DNA of 64,000 bases from Symsagittifera roscoffensis. Taxonomy: Eukaryota > Xenacoelomorpha > Acoela > Convolutidae. Where the stretch lies: the NCBI RefSeq assembly GCF_963678635.1, contig NC_087068.1, positions 55,770,467 to 55,834,466 of the forward strand. Reading direction: 5' to 3'. The notes under the pieces were generated by a model. It was not told the origin of the DNA. It ran no database searches and worked only from the letters and a program-made list of their open reading frames with translations. Position numbers and translations under genes: made by a program. Below are positions 23,566 through 35,995 of this stretch, in pieces. The stretch's first letter is position 1. The number at the start of each line of letters is the position of its first letter.

Positions 23566-25440
23566 TGGTTATTAGCAGGCAACCAATATTACAAAAATTC
23601 GAATTTGAAATTTTGTTTCAATTTTAAAATCCGAGTGCTTACAATTGTTGAAAGATTCGTAAAATTGTCTATATCTTCTAAACTACCAGCTTTTAGAATT
23701 AAATTTAAGTTTTGGAACTCGAATCGCAACCCTAAAACATAGTTTCGTTAGCATGCAACCACTGGTTCGAATGTTTGAATTAAAACTTTTCGTTTGAAAA
23801 TAAAATCGATGTTTAATTATTCAAGATAATCTGTCCCAACATTTTACACTGAACTAAATGAAGACCTTTAGCTGAAATTCATCCGGACTTTGGATTTAAA
23901 AGAGCGTTGCTTAAAAATTGACAGTGACGCCTTATGTTATCCAATATCCTCTATAAAAATTGCTTAAATAATGCGTCCGTACGTAGTTTTTGGCGTTGCT
24001 TTCAAAAATAGAAGACAATGGAAGACGATTTCGCCATTCAGAAAAACGTCTTGGTATAATTTCTAACAGGTTTTATGGTTTGTAATTTGTAAAACTTCCG
24101 TTCTCACAATTTTAACTTGGAAAAATCAAATAAACCACAAAAATTGAGTTTTGATGACAAATAAGTTAATCCAATTACGGTTGGTAAGCTGTAAATTAAT
24201 TTGGAGCGAGCAAATTTCTCCCTATAAACAATGTAGTAAAAACAATTTCTAGCTCAACATATTTTGCAAGATTTTCAAAATGAATCAATTATACACAATT
24301 AGTTTTCAAATTATAACACGCGAAAAGCAGGCGGGACCTGTCTATCATATTTGCTTTTTCGAGGGACAAGTCTATCATAGTAGTACCTTTGGTGCGGATC
24401 GGGGTGCCGGACACTAATCCGACGGGATTTCAAGCCGAATCGTAAAATTAGGGACTTTAATAATTTCTTATAAAATTGTGAAAAAAGATTAATTTGAAAC
24501 TTTTATTACAGAATTTTGAATTTCATTATCTTTCTTCACTAGTTATTGGCGTTTTTATTTGAGCCTCAAATTGATGTTAACGAAAGATGAAAAACAAAAC
24601 ACGGTTGAAGGCTTTCTCATGTTTATAATTTATGCATTTCGAAAACCGGCTGATGTTATTAACGGATGCCAATCCCAAGTGGTGCATTGTCATGAACAAC
24701 GCTTTTTATGGACTAAACTTGCCTAAGCTTTTGAAAAGCAACGTTTTACAGATGAAAAAATAGTGTTTTGAGGTGGTTGTAAAGTTCAAAAATCGGCGTG
24801 AAATCAATGCAGCTTGAAGTCCCTTCGGCCTGTTGTCCTAGACCCGTGGATCGGGGCAGTACAACACTGCCGGAGTACATCGGTGCCGAAAATGAAAAAG
24901 TGTTCAATAATGCCAAAAATTGATGATTTTCGGCACTGTTGAACAAGCAATACATTTTGGGTCTTATGCACAAAACGGCCCAACATCAATATTTCTATAT
25001 TTTGAGCTAAAACGTATACATTCAAGTCTGATTGGCTATTATTAGCCAATCAAATTGAACCAATATGGCCAAGCAAAGCATTCACAACTTCCAGAAGATA
25101 AAATAATTAGCTCAAAATACCAAAATGTTGAAGTTAATCTAATAATAAAATTCACCATTATTTTCAATTCACCATGATAAGTTTTTCTCAGACGAGAAAA
25201 ATTCAAAAAAAAATGGCTTCAGCAGATTAAAAATTTTATAGTTTTGATCATGTCGGCCAACAAAAAAATCAGTTTGAATTATCAATTGAAATGCAGTACC
25301 ATGTTATTTGAAATTGAGTACATAAATTGCAAATTAGATTCAACCTTATTAATTCGAATTCAAGAAAGATGCAGAAATATTGATTTTTGGCCGTTTAGTG
25401 CATAAGACCCTTTAATTTCGGCTCTGTTGTGATGCCCTAA
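23566..25440 (+). repeat. dispersed repeat unit R3 (longest copy)
   Basis: This copy is 5'-truncated, starting at AGCAGGCAACCAATATTAC. It contains all later parts of the repeat: GATGTTTAATTATTCAAG, the GCAGGCGGGACCTGTC hairpin segment (24,328), AAAAACAAAACACGGTTGAAG, the CCTAGACCCGTGGATCGGGG block (24,835), the near-palindrome at 25,030 and the inverted arms. It defines a unit of at least about 1.9 kb. No protein domain is recognised. Confidence 0.8.
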
Positions 25441-25690
25441 GAGGGGTTCAATGCCGAAGAACAGGGAAGCCGAAAATAAATTTATTGTTCAACCTTGACT
25501 TACGCCCGCATTAGCATGCAACCAATGTTACAAAATTTCGAATTTGAAGTTTTGTTTCAATTTTAAAATCCAAGTGTTTACAATTATTGAAAGATTCCTA
25601 AAACTGTCTATATCTTCTAAACTACCAGCTTCTAAAATTAAATTTAAGTTTCGTAACTAGAATTGCAACCCTAAAACGTAGTTTCGTTAA
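25441..25690 (+). repeat. dispersed repeat unit R4 (truncated)
   Basis: The next head-to-tail copy begins at TTCAATGCCGAAGAACAGGG. It breaks off after CCCTAAAACGTAGTTTCGTTA, where unrelated sequence containing repeated AAGCAAG begins. Confidence 0.75.
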
Positions 25691-26520
25691 GCAAGTTTCG
25701 CATGATAAGCAAGCATAACTCCCAACAAAGATAAGCAAGCAAAAAATTGGCGTGCGAGGAGGACATAATTTATGGGGTTTGTTAGTTCACTTCCGATCAA
25801 ACAACGGTTTTCAAACGGTCAGTTTTTTTAGCAATACAGACGCTGAAAATTTTTTTTTGAAAGAATATTGGAGGAAGAAAGTATGATAAACAAGGAATCA
25901 AACTTGTCTACTGAATCTTCTGTAGTTTTTTCATTCAAAGAGAACTCGTAACGCGTTAGTTCAGTAATTTTAACTTGAACAGTTAGTCTAAGTAATTCAG
26001 GTAATGTTGTGAACCAATGGGTGCAAAAAGTTCTCCTACTGATTTATCCAAATTTTTACCTTGATTTCTGAACTTGATTGAGATGATTATGTAGAAACTG
26101 AAATAAAATCGCAATCAAAAACTGGATTGGTGATTATGGATTTTTATTCCAACTGACAATACCAAGATTTGTTTTCACAGAAAAATGTTGGGGAAATGGA
26201 ATTTTCTGCTGTGCCGTAAATGTCTATGGCTGCCCCGTCAAACTAAAAAATAAAAAGTAAAGAAAAAATGATTTGCAGACTTGATGCATTCAAATCTAAA
26301 TTAGCCCAAAAAAAACTGATCCAAGCCGTAGATTAGAGCTTTGATTTTTAATTTTGGGCATAAATTTGTTGATTCTTTTCTGAAACGCCTTAAGAGAGCT
26401 CTTTAAATCTTACAGTAAAATTTTTGCATACATGTATTCAATTTGTGTTCTATCATGGATAAGATCATTTCTGAGCAAAAATTCTACTTTTGTTGCAAAC
26501 GTTGGCAAAATTTCAAACGA
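25691..26520. other. non-coding AT-rich region
   Basis: I see no coding signal, RNA gene or clear repeat other than a few AAGCAAGC words at 25,690-25,745. Confidence 0.55.
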
Positions 26521-27640
26521 CATGCAAAATTTTAAATTGGTTGCATGTAGTAGCCACTCATGAAAACCCTACAGATGTTGTAAAAAGACCCATTAAGACT
26601 CAAGAGCTGACCACTTTCAGATTATAGTGGGGAGGCCCAAGTTAGCTGGTTTTGAACCAATTCAGTTTCCCAAACAACCAGAATTGAGGTAAATGACAGA
26701 ATGCAAAATAAAATGTGCTGATAAAAGTTTGTTGATTGTTGAAAATTAGAACTGTGATGTTGTTCAAATTGATAGTTCTGGGATAACTATTATGGGAAAC
26801 AAAAATTATATTGAATTCCAAAGAGATACTTCTGTGCAAAATTATTTTTCGCATACAGTGATTCGACTATTGCTTCATCATAGATCAAAACCATTCTAAG
26901 CAAAGTTTCTTCTTTTGTTGCATTTAGAGTGGCAGAAATTCAGAGAATTTTAAAAACTAAATTGGTTGGTTTAGTAGCCACTCATTAAAACGCTGCAGAT
27001 GTTGTAACAAAAGCCATTGAGACTCAAGAGTTGATCAACCTTAGAAAATGATGGCAAGGCCCAAGTTAGCTGGTTTTTGAAATAATTCAGTTTTCTAAAC
27101 AACTAGAATTAACAGACTGGGCTCAAGTAACAGAGAGCAAAAAATATGCCAAAAAAACTTTGATGGTTGAAAACGAAAACAGTAAAGATGTTACAACAAG
27201 ATCTTTTTGTGAAAACATATTTTTCAAAATTGAAAGTTAATATAGCTATTGAAATTGTAATAAAACAGCCAAGTTTTTAATTCAGTTTATCTGAAACTCT
27301 AGGAAGCAAAAAATGGCGAGAATAACTTATATTTCGAAGCTATAACAATCTTAGTGCAAGACAAACCAAAGCTTCAAATCAATTTACTGGAAAAAATCAT
27401 TTTTCAAAATTAGTTTCAATTGTTAAAAATGAAACCAGTAACGATGCTACAAAAAGACATTTCTGTGAAAAGATATTTTTCTAATTTGAAAGTTGATATA
27501 GCTACCGGAATTGTAGTAAAACAGCCGAACTGTTACTACAGTTTATCAGAAATTCTAGGAAACAGAAAACACAGAGAACAAGTTACATTTGAAAACTATA
27601 ACAGTTCTAGTGCAAGAAATACAAAAAACTAAAATCCGGG
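26521..27640 (+). repeat. two diverged local duplications
   Basis: About 150 bp at 26,530-26,690 (TAGTAGCCACTCATGAAAAC, AGACTCAAGAGCTGACC, GCCCAAGTTAGCTGGTTTT) recurs at 26,960-27,120, a period of about 430 bp. A second pair, roughly 27,175-27,370 and 27,415-27,615, shares AAAGATGTTACAA-like and AAAACAGCC-like words with a period near 245 bp. The second copy happens to be open for 70 codons, but the first is not, so no protein is claimed. Confidence 0.65.
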
Positions 27641-28870
27641 AAAAAATTATATCTAAGAAATGAAAAACCGATCAGTAAAAACATCAAAATTTTTTCAGCT
27701 GTTTTTTTTTTGAATGATGGATTTTTGAAAGTCGAAGGACGGTTGGCAGCTAAAGGGAGTGAATCGGCAAAGCTTCAAATCTTTTTACTACAAAAAATCG
27801 TTTTTTAAAATTATTTTTGATTGATAGCTATGAGAGTTTAAGTTTTTTTAAAAGCAATTTTTGCCAACTCAAGTGAAAAATTTTGGAGTTTTTGGGGCAA
27901 AATTGTTAGAGAAAAGAATAGCAATTGTGCCCCTTGTTTTGAATTCATTTCCAAAAATATGACTCAACTCATAATTAACTTACATTAGGAACGAGTCAAC
28001 CGTTCCCTACCATTTTCTAACGTTGGTATAGATTTTGCAAGCCATCTATTCTCTAATGATGGAAAAGTTCAGAAAAAATTGCTCATCGTTTTTTTGTACA
28101 CTTGTCAACAAAAGTTGTGCACCTGGACTGCGCTAAATTAAAAGATATTCGAAAATGGATTAAAACATTTCAGAGAGTTATAGCCCAAGTCGCGTGTCGT
28201 TCATAAGTTGGTTTGGACAATGCTTCTACCTTAGGTTGAAAAATACGGAAAAACAATTTCTGTACCTCTGCTAGTTCGAGAATTGAACTAAGCTAGCCCG
28301 AGATACTTGTGTGGCCAGCTGAATTTGCTGGCTTACGAGAGACCGTTTAAATCTCAGTAACTAGTAATGATGAAAATGTTTGGAACAAATTCCAAACTAG
28401 AGTAGTTGAGGTTTACAAAATATTTTGTCAATAGTGAGCAGCCTACTTAAATCATAATCGAATCCAACCACTCACACCATCAATCCTAATCAGAAGTTTC
28501 AAAACAAACAAATTGCCTATCGTTTGTGATAAAAGCAAGCACTACTTAGAACTGGATGAAAAACGGCAAACAAAGCGATTTAATTATCTAGAAAACTTAA
28601 TAATTGTTTCATGAAAACGGTCGACACAGCAATATCTTACTGAGTTTCAAACAAAATAAAGAAAATGCACGAGCAGACGAATTTGAATAAGTTTATTTGT
28701 TTTACCTTTCGTATGATAATTTACCGCTGTTATTGTGGCGGTTGAATTTGATGAAATATGCTTGATGCTCGATTTTTTTGATGCAGTGAAATATAACAAA
28801 CTAAGCTTTGCAGTGAACTGATTATTCAACCGCGCATGAATCGCCAATGATTTCGAACTTTTTCATTTTT
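27641..28870. other. non-coding AT-rich region
   Basis: No gene, RNA gene or clear repeat family is recognised. Open frames are short and without conserved motifs. Confidence 0.5.
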
Positions 28871-30895
28871 TCGCAATTGAATTTTTACACACAAAATGAG
28901 TTAGGACCGAAGTGTATAACTCATAGAGTAATTTCGGATAGGGTACATCGTCTGCTCGTCACGCTATCTTATTTTCGGCCGGATAGATTCGTGCAACTTC
29001 TTAGGCTAATACCGATCCTAATCTTACTCTTATACTATCTAGTCTCAGGTTGTTTAACTAGTCTCTGCTAGGCTCAATAGATCTAGGGTATACTGGTTTA
29101 TTGCGGCTGCTGAAGTCTTCTTGGAGAGTCAACTAATTTCTAAGTTAAATTCAAATCTCTCTGGTTCTGAAATTACAAGTAACTTCAGCACTTACAAATA
29201 AGTGGGTTGTTAGTTAGATGGATCATGATTGGTTAATATTAAATACTTTACAGTGGTAAAATATCTAATTTATCCAATCATAAAATGTAGTTTAGATCAG
29301 GTTCCACCCATCCGGGTTTTACAGAGTTTTTTTAGAATAGTCTTTCTGCAATTCAAAGGATGGATGATGGACGTTGGTATTTGGCGAACATCTTATTTCT
29401 TCTGGGTTTTCTTATTAGAGAAGTCCCAGATTCAATCGTTGTGTCTTCTCAAGACAACGACTGGGTTTTCGCAACAAACTCAAATCTGATTTCAGAATGG
29501 TTGGCTATGACAGGTTTTTCCGTTTCATGTAGAGAACTTCTTTTGAGTTTGACCTTGTCTGGGAATGGCGTGGAAATTGTGTGTGGAGGGGATGCCTGGT
29601 TACTCGGATCTGTACGTATACTTGAACATCGAGGTGGTCATTGTTCTGGTTCAATGAAGTCCTTTTCTGCGAAGTCAAGTCGTACTCTAAATCCTTTGAG
29701 TTGTGATTGTGGGCGGCATATTGATTGTGGTTGGCCATTCTTTTTCGAGTGTAGTGGTGTCATTTTGTCTTTGGATGTTCGTCTTTGGTGTTGTATGCTG
29801 ATCTATATACTGCAAGGTATAATTTACATTTTATAAAATTTTTATTAGTTTGGTGTTTTAATTATGATTTTAGTTAGTTGTTTTCACAAAAGCTTTTTGT
29901 TTTAGTTCAGTTATTTTGAAGAGTTACTCACCCTTGAGTAGCTCTTATTAAAAATAGGAGTGTGGTCACAAAGCGTGGATGTAGCACGGTGGGTTAGGCC
30001 GGCTATAGAGCATGCTCAGGACGTCCTCTTCTGGTGGGTTAGGCCAGGAGTGGGAGTATGATTGCATGCGGTTTTTGTGAGAGGTCCTGTTATGTGACAA
30101 CGTTTTATGTTGGGTTTGTTGTGGTTTTTCTTATGTTTTGTTGGTTGTGTCCTTTTTTCAAAAATCAAATTGTTTTTGGTATGGGTTTGTCTTTCGACTT
30201 TTTTGTGTTTTATTATCTCTTTCTTAGACTTTATAATAGTCTTCAAAAGAATAAATTATCCAGTTTTAAACTGGGTTAATCCGGTTTGGGTACCGTTGGT
30301 TTCCTTTTCTTAGTCATGCTGTTATTCTATGATTTGTGGTGTTTAGTAAGCTGCGTTGGTTAGTGTTGTTTAGTATATAATTCCTTTCCAACCGGGTTAA
30401 AGGAAAGTTTGAAACTTGTTATCGTGTGTTAGAGTTGTTGAGTGTGAAAGCTTGAAACTGAAATTGATTATTTAAACAATTCTTCGTGGGCGAGCTGTGC
30501 GAGTGTGGATAGAATTTTTGTGCGAATGAATGGAGATATCACAAGGTTAGTACTGCATTTTCGTTTTATCAATTTATTACATAGAAATGCAAATTTACTG
30601 CTAGTTGTTGGGGAAAATTAAGTTACAAATTTTCATCATTATTAGATTTACTGCATTTGGGAAAAAATTTATAAATTAAATTACTGCATTGGTATTATTT
30701 TTATTGAATTGTTTGGTGCAAAAACAATAGAGTTTTAAACAGTCTGAAGAAGTTTTCAATTTTTATTTTCTTTTGTGAATTTTTCAGATGATCGTTGGAT
30801 GAAGGCTAAAATTCTAAAGAAGACATGAATAAAGAATGGTTAGTTTCTAATTTTAATTTAATTAGTTAATAATATGTATAATTCATATTTACCTG
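28871..30895 (-). other. region downstream of element C genes, likely its 3' non-coding part and LTR
   Basis: On the minus strand this follows the last ORF of element C, so the 3' UTR and 3' LTR of C should lie here. The matching 5' LTR would be beyond the right edge of the window, so the LTR cannot be delimited. Long AT-rich runs, a duplicated GGTGGGTTAGGCC at about 29,988 and 30,035, and a tRNA box-A-like word TAGCACGGTGG near 29,982 are present. Plus-strand frames here (for example 29,360-29,836) show no known domain. Confidence 0.4.
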
Positions 30896-32714
30896 TTAGT
30901 CGTCGGGGAAGAAACCGTGGGGGAAGATGTCGTGGATGAGATCTGAAGTTGTTAGTAATTTAGCTAAGATGCGGATGATATTTTTAGTTTGAAGCAGTGG
31001 CCAAAGCAATTGAAGTGCTTTAATGGTGGTTAGTTCTTCAGTGCCAACTGCAAACTCATAAGGTGTGTTTTGGATTAGATTATATAATTTGTGATTGAAT
31101 TTAGTGTTGTGGATGAATTCTAAAATGGGGATTTCTATAGGTTGAACAAATTCGTGTGGGAGAAGGAAGGGTCGGGATTCTTCTGCGTTGAAGGTCTTGG
31201 TGATGGGACAAAAAATATACATTTGGGTTATGGGATCATAATTTCGAAGAATACCATGAAGGTTAGTATCTTTAATGCAATATGTGAAGTTGAGAAAGAA
31301 TGGTGAGGTGTATTTGGAATTGATGAATTGAAAACGGTGGTGTGGTTGTCTGGAGGGAGTGTGTAGGTCGAAGTGATTTTGGATAAAACGATAATATGTA
31401 TATGTGTGAGTTTGTTTAGTGCGCAACATAATATCGTGTGAGCAGTGCAGATCTCTTTCATGTGGTGCAAGGAAATGAAAGGTTAGTGAAAATATTTGGA
31501 AGCGTTCTTTAAAACTTTCGTAGGCTTGCGTGTCTGTTAGTGCTTCTGAGATGATGTGGTCAAATTTGCGATCAAATATATTGAGTGTAAAAACATATGG
31601 TGTTTTAATGAAAAATTTTTCTGTGATTTGTGGGTTAGCGAAGCGGTCATCGTCTAAGAATTGATCTTGGTTAGTTCTGATGATGTTATGATCGTAATAT
31701 TCTAGCGTATATTCGTTAGCTCGGGGTGCAGTGTATGTTTTTAGTGATTTTTTATATCCTATGTAAGTAAATTGTCTAGGTGTTAGTGGTGTAGTGAGTC
31801 GATATAGCATGTCCGTATTTCGTTCTATATCGATGTGAGTGTTAGATAAAGGTAAGCAGAGGGGATTAGTAAAATGATAATATGAGGTCCAAGGAAGAGT
31901 AGGCATTAAAACGTGTTCGTCTACAAAGTTACGTGTTTCGTTAGTGTCGTGAGGGGTGTTTAAGGTGTATTGTGGAAATGAGGGTAAGGTGATAGCTAAA
32001 AATTCTTTTGTATTAGTGTGATTTGGGTGATTTATATATTCACGGGCTGTTCCTGGTTTTGCTGGGAAAGGATGGTTGGGGAACTTTCTTTTAAAAGTGC
32101 GGTAAGCTCTATTAGTGCTGAGTGAAGATTCAGTAGATATGGATGATGGTGCTTATGATTCGGTATAAATTGAAGAGGGTGTAGGGGTAGGAGGGTTGGA
32201 TGAATCTATTGTGGATGAAATTTGGTTTATGGTGGGGGTGTCAAGGTGGTAGGGTTGTTGTTGTAGGGTAGGGTAATATAATAAAATTATCTAGTTCTGG
32301 GGAGATTTGGGGGGTATCTGGAGAATTGGATGATCGGTCTGAATGATATGAAGAATAGGTTGGAGTGACTTGGGAAGCATAAGAGGGTGTAGGATTGGTG
32401 GGGACAGGGTTACTTGGTAGCATTGGTTGAAAAGGGGGTTGGGAAAAAATTGAGGGGTTGGTGTGAAAATTATTGGATGGAGATGGTTCAGAGTCGGCAA
32501 ATTCATCGGGGGTTTCAATATTCGGGTTATTGAGTTGTGAGGTGGAGTATAAAACTGAGATGTGTGAATTAGTATCGGAATTCATGCCTGATGTTACATT
32601 ACTGGTTGGGAAATCGGGTGGCGGGAAAGCAAAAAGTGGTATTATTGTAATTGGAGTAGTGAGGTTGGTTGGATGGGAATTTGAACGGTGTAGGGATCCA
32701 AGTTGTCGGCTCAT
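30896..32714 (-). pseudogene. element C 3' accessory ORF (ORF-Y), probably broken
   Basis: An ATG at 32,714 opens a 157-residue Ser/Pro/Thr-rich frame that overlaps the env stop as ATGA. It ends at 32,241. A second frame, open from about 32,150 and containing the 336-residue stretch ending at 30,896, encodes a more ordered protein rich in Phe, Tyr and His. The two may be one protein (disordered N-terminus plus folded C-terminus) broken by a frameshift near 32,240 and a stop near 32,153, or two genes. I recognise no domain. A gene after env is unusual but not unknown in env-bearing retroelements. Confidence 0.5.
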
Positions 32715-34684
32715 CGTGGGCTAAAAAAAATATTATTTTGAGACTGAAAAGCGGTGGTATGGGGTTGTTCTATGATTTGTTCATAGATATTTTCATCTAG
32801 GGGATGGTGTGTCATTATATGTTGAATGGGACTTTGTGATATGGTTGGTCTAAAATTTGGATTATTTGTTATTGCTAAATTTCGAAAATTACGTGGGACT
32901 AGGGATAAAGGATGGTTATGTGGTAGGGGTGGTAACTGTGGTGCTGTTGGCGTTGTGTCTACATTGTTATGTTCTTCGTCGTATGTGTTCTGTCTTGTTG
33001 CTATTTTTGTGTTGTATTCTTTTATTTGTGCATCTAAAAGAATTTTGTTTATTGATGTAGAAAAAATTCCAAAAAATCCTGCAAATAGTATGCGTGCTAC
33101 ACTTGCTTGTCTATTGACTTGTGTGTGTATAGCACATGTGTTATAGATTCCTTTTAAGAGTGAAAAAAGAAATCCAATAAAGTTAAACATTGCGTATAAA
33201 ATGGTCAATTTTTCTAAGATGTAGTAGGGCCATCCTAGAAAATCAAGAATTTCATTCTTGAGTGTAACAAAGCTAAAAATATTGATAGGTGATATATCTT
33301 GGGGACGGTATTTTTCACCGTTTAGATATATATAATCTTTAATGTCTTTAAAATATCCGCTATAGTCTTGCGTATAGATGTCTGCAAATCCTGCGGTTTC
33401 GGCAAGTTTGCGTAAGTTTTGGTCAATTGATTGTCTATGTATTTTGTCCATTTGTGTTAATAATTCTTGGAATTGCTGTGTTCTAATGTGATGTTGAATA
33501 TCTGATTTTGAGTATATTCCTATTGATTGTAAGTCTATATTTGGGTTTCGAGCGATAGCACGAATGCTTTCTGGTGAAAATTTTTTGAGTGATTGCATTA
33601 ATGTGGGATATGGGGTGAGAAGGTAAAATTTATCTTCATCAGGGTTTATTTGTACTACATTGTGGCTATTTTCTGATCCACATGGGACTGCGGTATCCCA
33701 GAAATAGGTTCTTCTTGAAAGTGTGTCAACGAAATGTACTTTATTCTTATAAAAGATAGGGATTCTTTTATAGCATCGTTTGTCTTCAAAAACGTATACT
33801 GGTGATACTTTTTTGGTACAAGTATAAAACCATAAAATGTTTCCTTCGTAGTCTAAAAAATTTGATCTATTTCCTGATAGTAAATATCCTGCGTAGGGTA
33901 TTTTTAATACTGCTAGTGCAAGTGATTGTAATATTTGTGTTCTTTCTAATTCGCATAGTTGGTGTAGTGTTTCTAATTCGGAGAGTGACATTTCTTGAAA
34001 CATTCGGCTAATCGTGTAGTCTAGTTTCATATCTAAGTGAATATCATAGTGGATATTACCGAAATATGTACTATTCATTAGTGATAGGTCTTGTAAACGT
34101 GTACTTTGATCGTCTTGGGGCTTTAAATGTCCACCAGGTTGACCTGTATTTTTTTGAAAATGAACTGGTATGTATGATGTTCCTTCGTTTAGAGGATGAC
34201 CTGTTGCATATGGGTCGATTTTTACTTTTCCAGTGGTCATGTCGAATCCTTTTTCGTATTCAACTAATATCTCGGAGTATTGTGTTTTGTGAAGTGGATT
34301 TCTGTATTTACATGCAAGTTCTGTTTCTTGATATATTTGAAAACGTGTCAATTTATTTTCTATATTGTCTATGTTTCTAAAATTAGAACTTATTTTTCAT
34401 GATGGATGGACTTGTTCGTATGGAATTGATTGTATAAAATATTTTTCGTGAAATTTTATCATACGAGCGTGTATTTTTGCTACTTGAAATGTTGTACATG
34501 TGTCTTCGGGGAACCAAACAATTGTTGCTTGTGTTCGTGTTGTAGGGTCACAAAAGCCTTGATCGTTTTTACAAGGTAATCGAATTCGTTGATAGATCAT
34601 TGTGTTGTCTGATAAATCGCGTGTGAGTTGTATTTTTTCGAGTTGTATTTTCCAATCAAAAAACATGATTTCTTGATATCCTTT
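32711..34684 (-). pseudogene. element C env, C-terminal part
   Basis: This is the continuation of the envelope-like protein begun at 58,336 and split by element B. The frame resumes at 34,684, meets an in-frame TGA at 34,399-34,397, then stays open in the same frame to a TGA at 32,711. The C-terminal portion has a hydrophobic membrane-spanning region at about 33,270-33,130 (WPYYILEKLTILYAMFNFIG) and another near 33,090-33,040, followed by a charged cytoplasmic-like tail. Cys residues are scattered through the ectodomain. This fits a membrane glycoprotein needed for particle entry, now inactivated by insertion and nonsense mutation. Confidence 0.65.
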
Positions 34685-35565
34685 TGTAACATTCGTCTAC
34701 TGCAGTCACACATGAGGCTTAAGAAAAATAGGCCCTATAACCACTGGCTCAAGGGTCAGGGACACTATCTCTTGTGTTTTCCCACCTCAAGAACGGTCGG
34801 AGCCAGTTCGGTTCGCTTGTGACATGAGACTACGACCCGTTACAGCTTAAAGGCTACTACTAAAATATCCCCCCACTCTAGAATTAGAAACGTCCCCATA
34901 CTTAGGTCTCTAGATACCCAAAATACATGAACGCCGTTAAAAACCGGGTTGGAACAATCCGTTAGGTTACTTTTTATTAGACAGTGTGACTTTGATCCAT
35001 TTCAGATGGATCAACCTAAAACTCGCCTTACCTCAACATAACAATCATAAAACACACTCTAGAATTTAAATTCGTACTCACATATCAGCGCTCTCAAGAG
35101 TTGGGAAAATAATCCAGTCAGTAACTAACTCAAGAAATAAATAACTAAGATAAGTTTAATGTTTTATAGTTTGGACAGCAAGGATAAGTTCATGCTCTAG
35201 AATTTGAGTTCTCTTGGACCGTTGGGACACTCCAGTTGTCCGCCTTTCCGCTGAAGGTTCACTCTGGTCCAACTTTAGTAATCGCTCTCTCGGGGATACT
35301 CTGTCTTCTATTTCAAGTAGGACAGCTCTACTCTCGTTCACTATGATGGAAATTGCGAATAGCAATTTCCCACTCGTTTTTAATTGACAACTTCCCCGCA
35401 ATTGTTCTAAAATTGCTCTGATTTCTTTTTCTGATTTTCAGTTATCGCGAGAAAATCGTGCATGACATGTTCCTTTCGAAATTTTGAAAAATTAAATTTC
35501 ACTTCAAAATCAAGTATTTTCTGCTCTTCTCAAGGTCAAACTTCCAAATATGACCGACTGGCACA
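34685..35565 (-). repeat. 3' LTR of element B
   Basis: This 881-bp copy is nearly identical to 56,808-57,688. On the sense strand it starts TG and ends CA. It contains a TATAAAA box (35,162-35,168) and an AATAAA polyadenylation signal (34,973-34,978), which give a plausible U3-R-U5 order. The short inverted repeats GATCCAT/ATGGATC and AAATTGC/GCAATTT lie inside. Confidence 0.97.
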
Positions 35566-35995
35566 TACTCCCCGGACTCGAGATCGATGTCCTCATCGCG
35601 CGCTGTCTTCTGCCAGTGAGTCCCAGAAAAACCGAGTGTTGCTCAAGATACAGTGCCAGTGGTCATTTACAGAAGTTTGCAGCAGATTCAAGATTATCTA
35701 CACCCCAAAATTCACGACCATTTAAAATTTTCACACTATTGCTAAACAGCAATCAAAATCTGCATTTACCTGCACCTTTGAATTTTCGCTTTTCAAGCCA
35801 ATCATTTAAAAATCTCTTTTGTCCTATTCAATCAGGAAATTGTCATGCAGCATTTTGATCTATATAATAGATATAGTATATTAGTAACAATATTTACTTT
35901 GTTAAAATTTCTTTTTCGTGAATCCAAGTTTCACTCGGATTCACACTCAAGCCCCCCTTCCCTCTCAAGACTCAAGATCCATCCGATTTGCCCAT
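35566..35995 (-). promoter_or_regulatory. 3' UTR of element B with polypurine tract
   Basis: Between the ORF2 stop and the 3' LTR lie 430 bp. Immediately before the LTR the sense strand reads GTCCGGGGAGTA (35,566-35,577), which is in the position of the plus-strand primer (polypurine tract). The same decamer recurs inside ORF1. A purine-rich AGGGAAGGGGGG run (sense) also lies near 35,950-35,965, just after ORF2. Confidence 0.8.

Noticed and set aside
29360-29836. 158-codon plus-strand frame
   Set aside because: It has no recognisable domain or neighbour and lies in the likely 3' end of minus-strand element C; probably chance.
30545-30790. Nematode-like intron (AAG|GTTAGT ... TTTTTCAG|ATG) on the plus strand
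   Set aside because: The flanking exons would encode only about seven residues before a stop, and the orientation opposes element C.
35156-35401. 81-codon frame in each LTR of element B
   Set aside because: It begins with TTG rather than ATG, lies in U3 and ends at the TATA box; it is identical in both LTRs only because the LTRs are.
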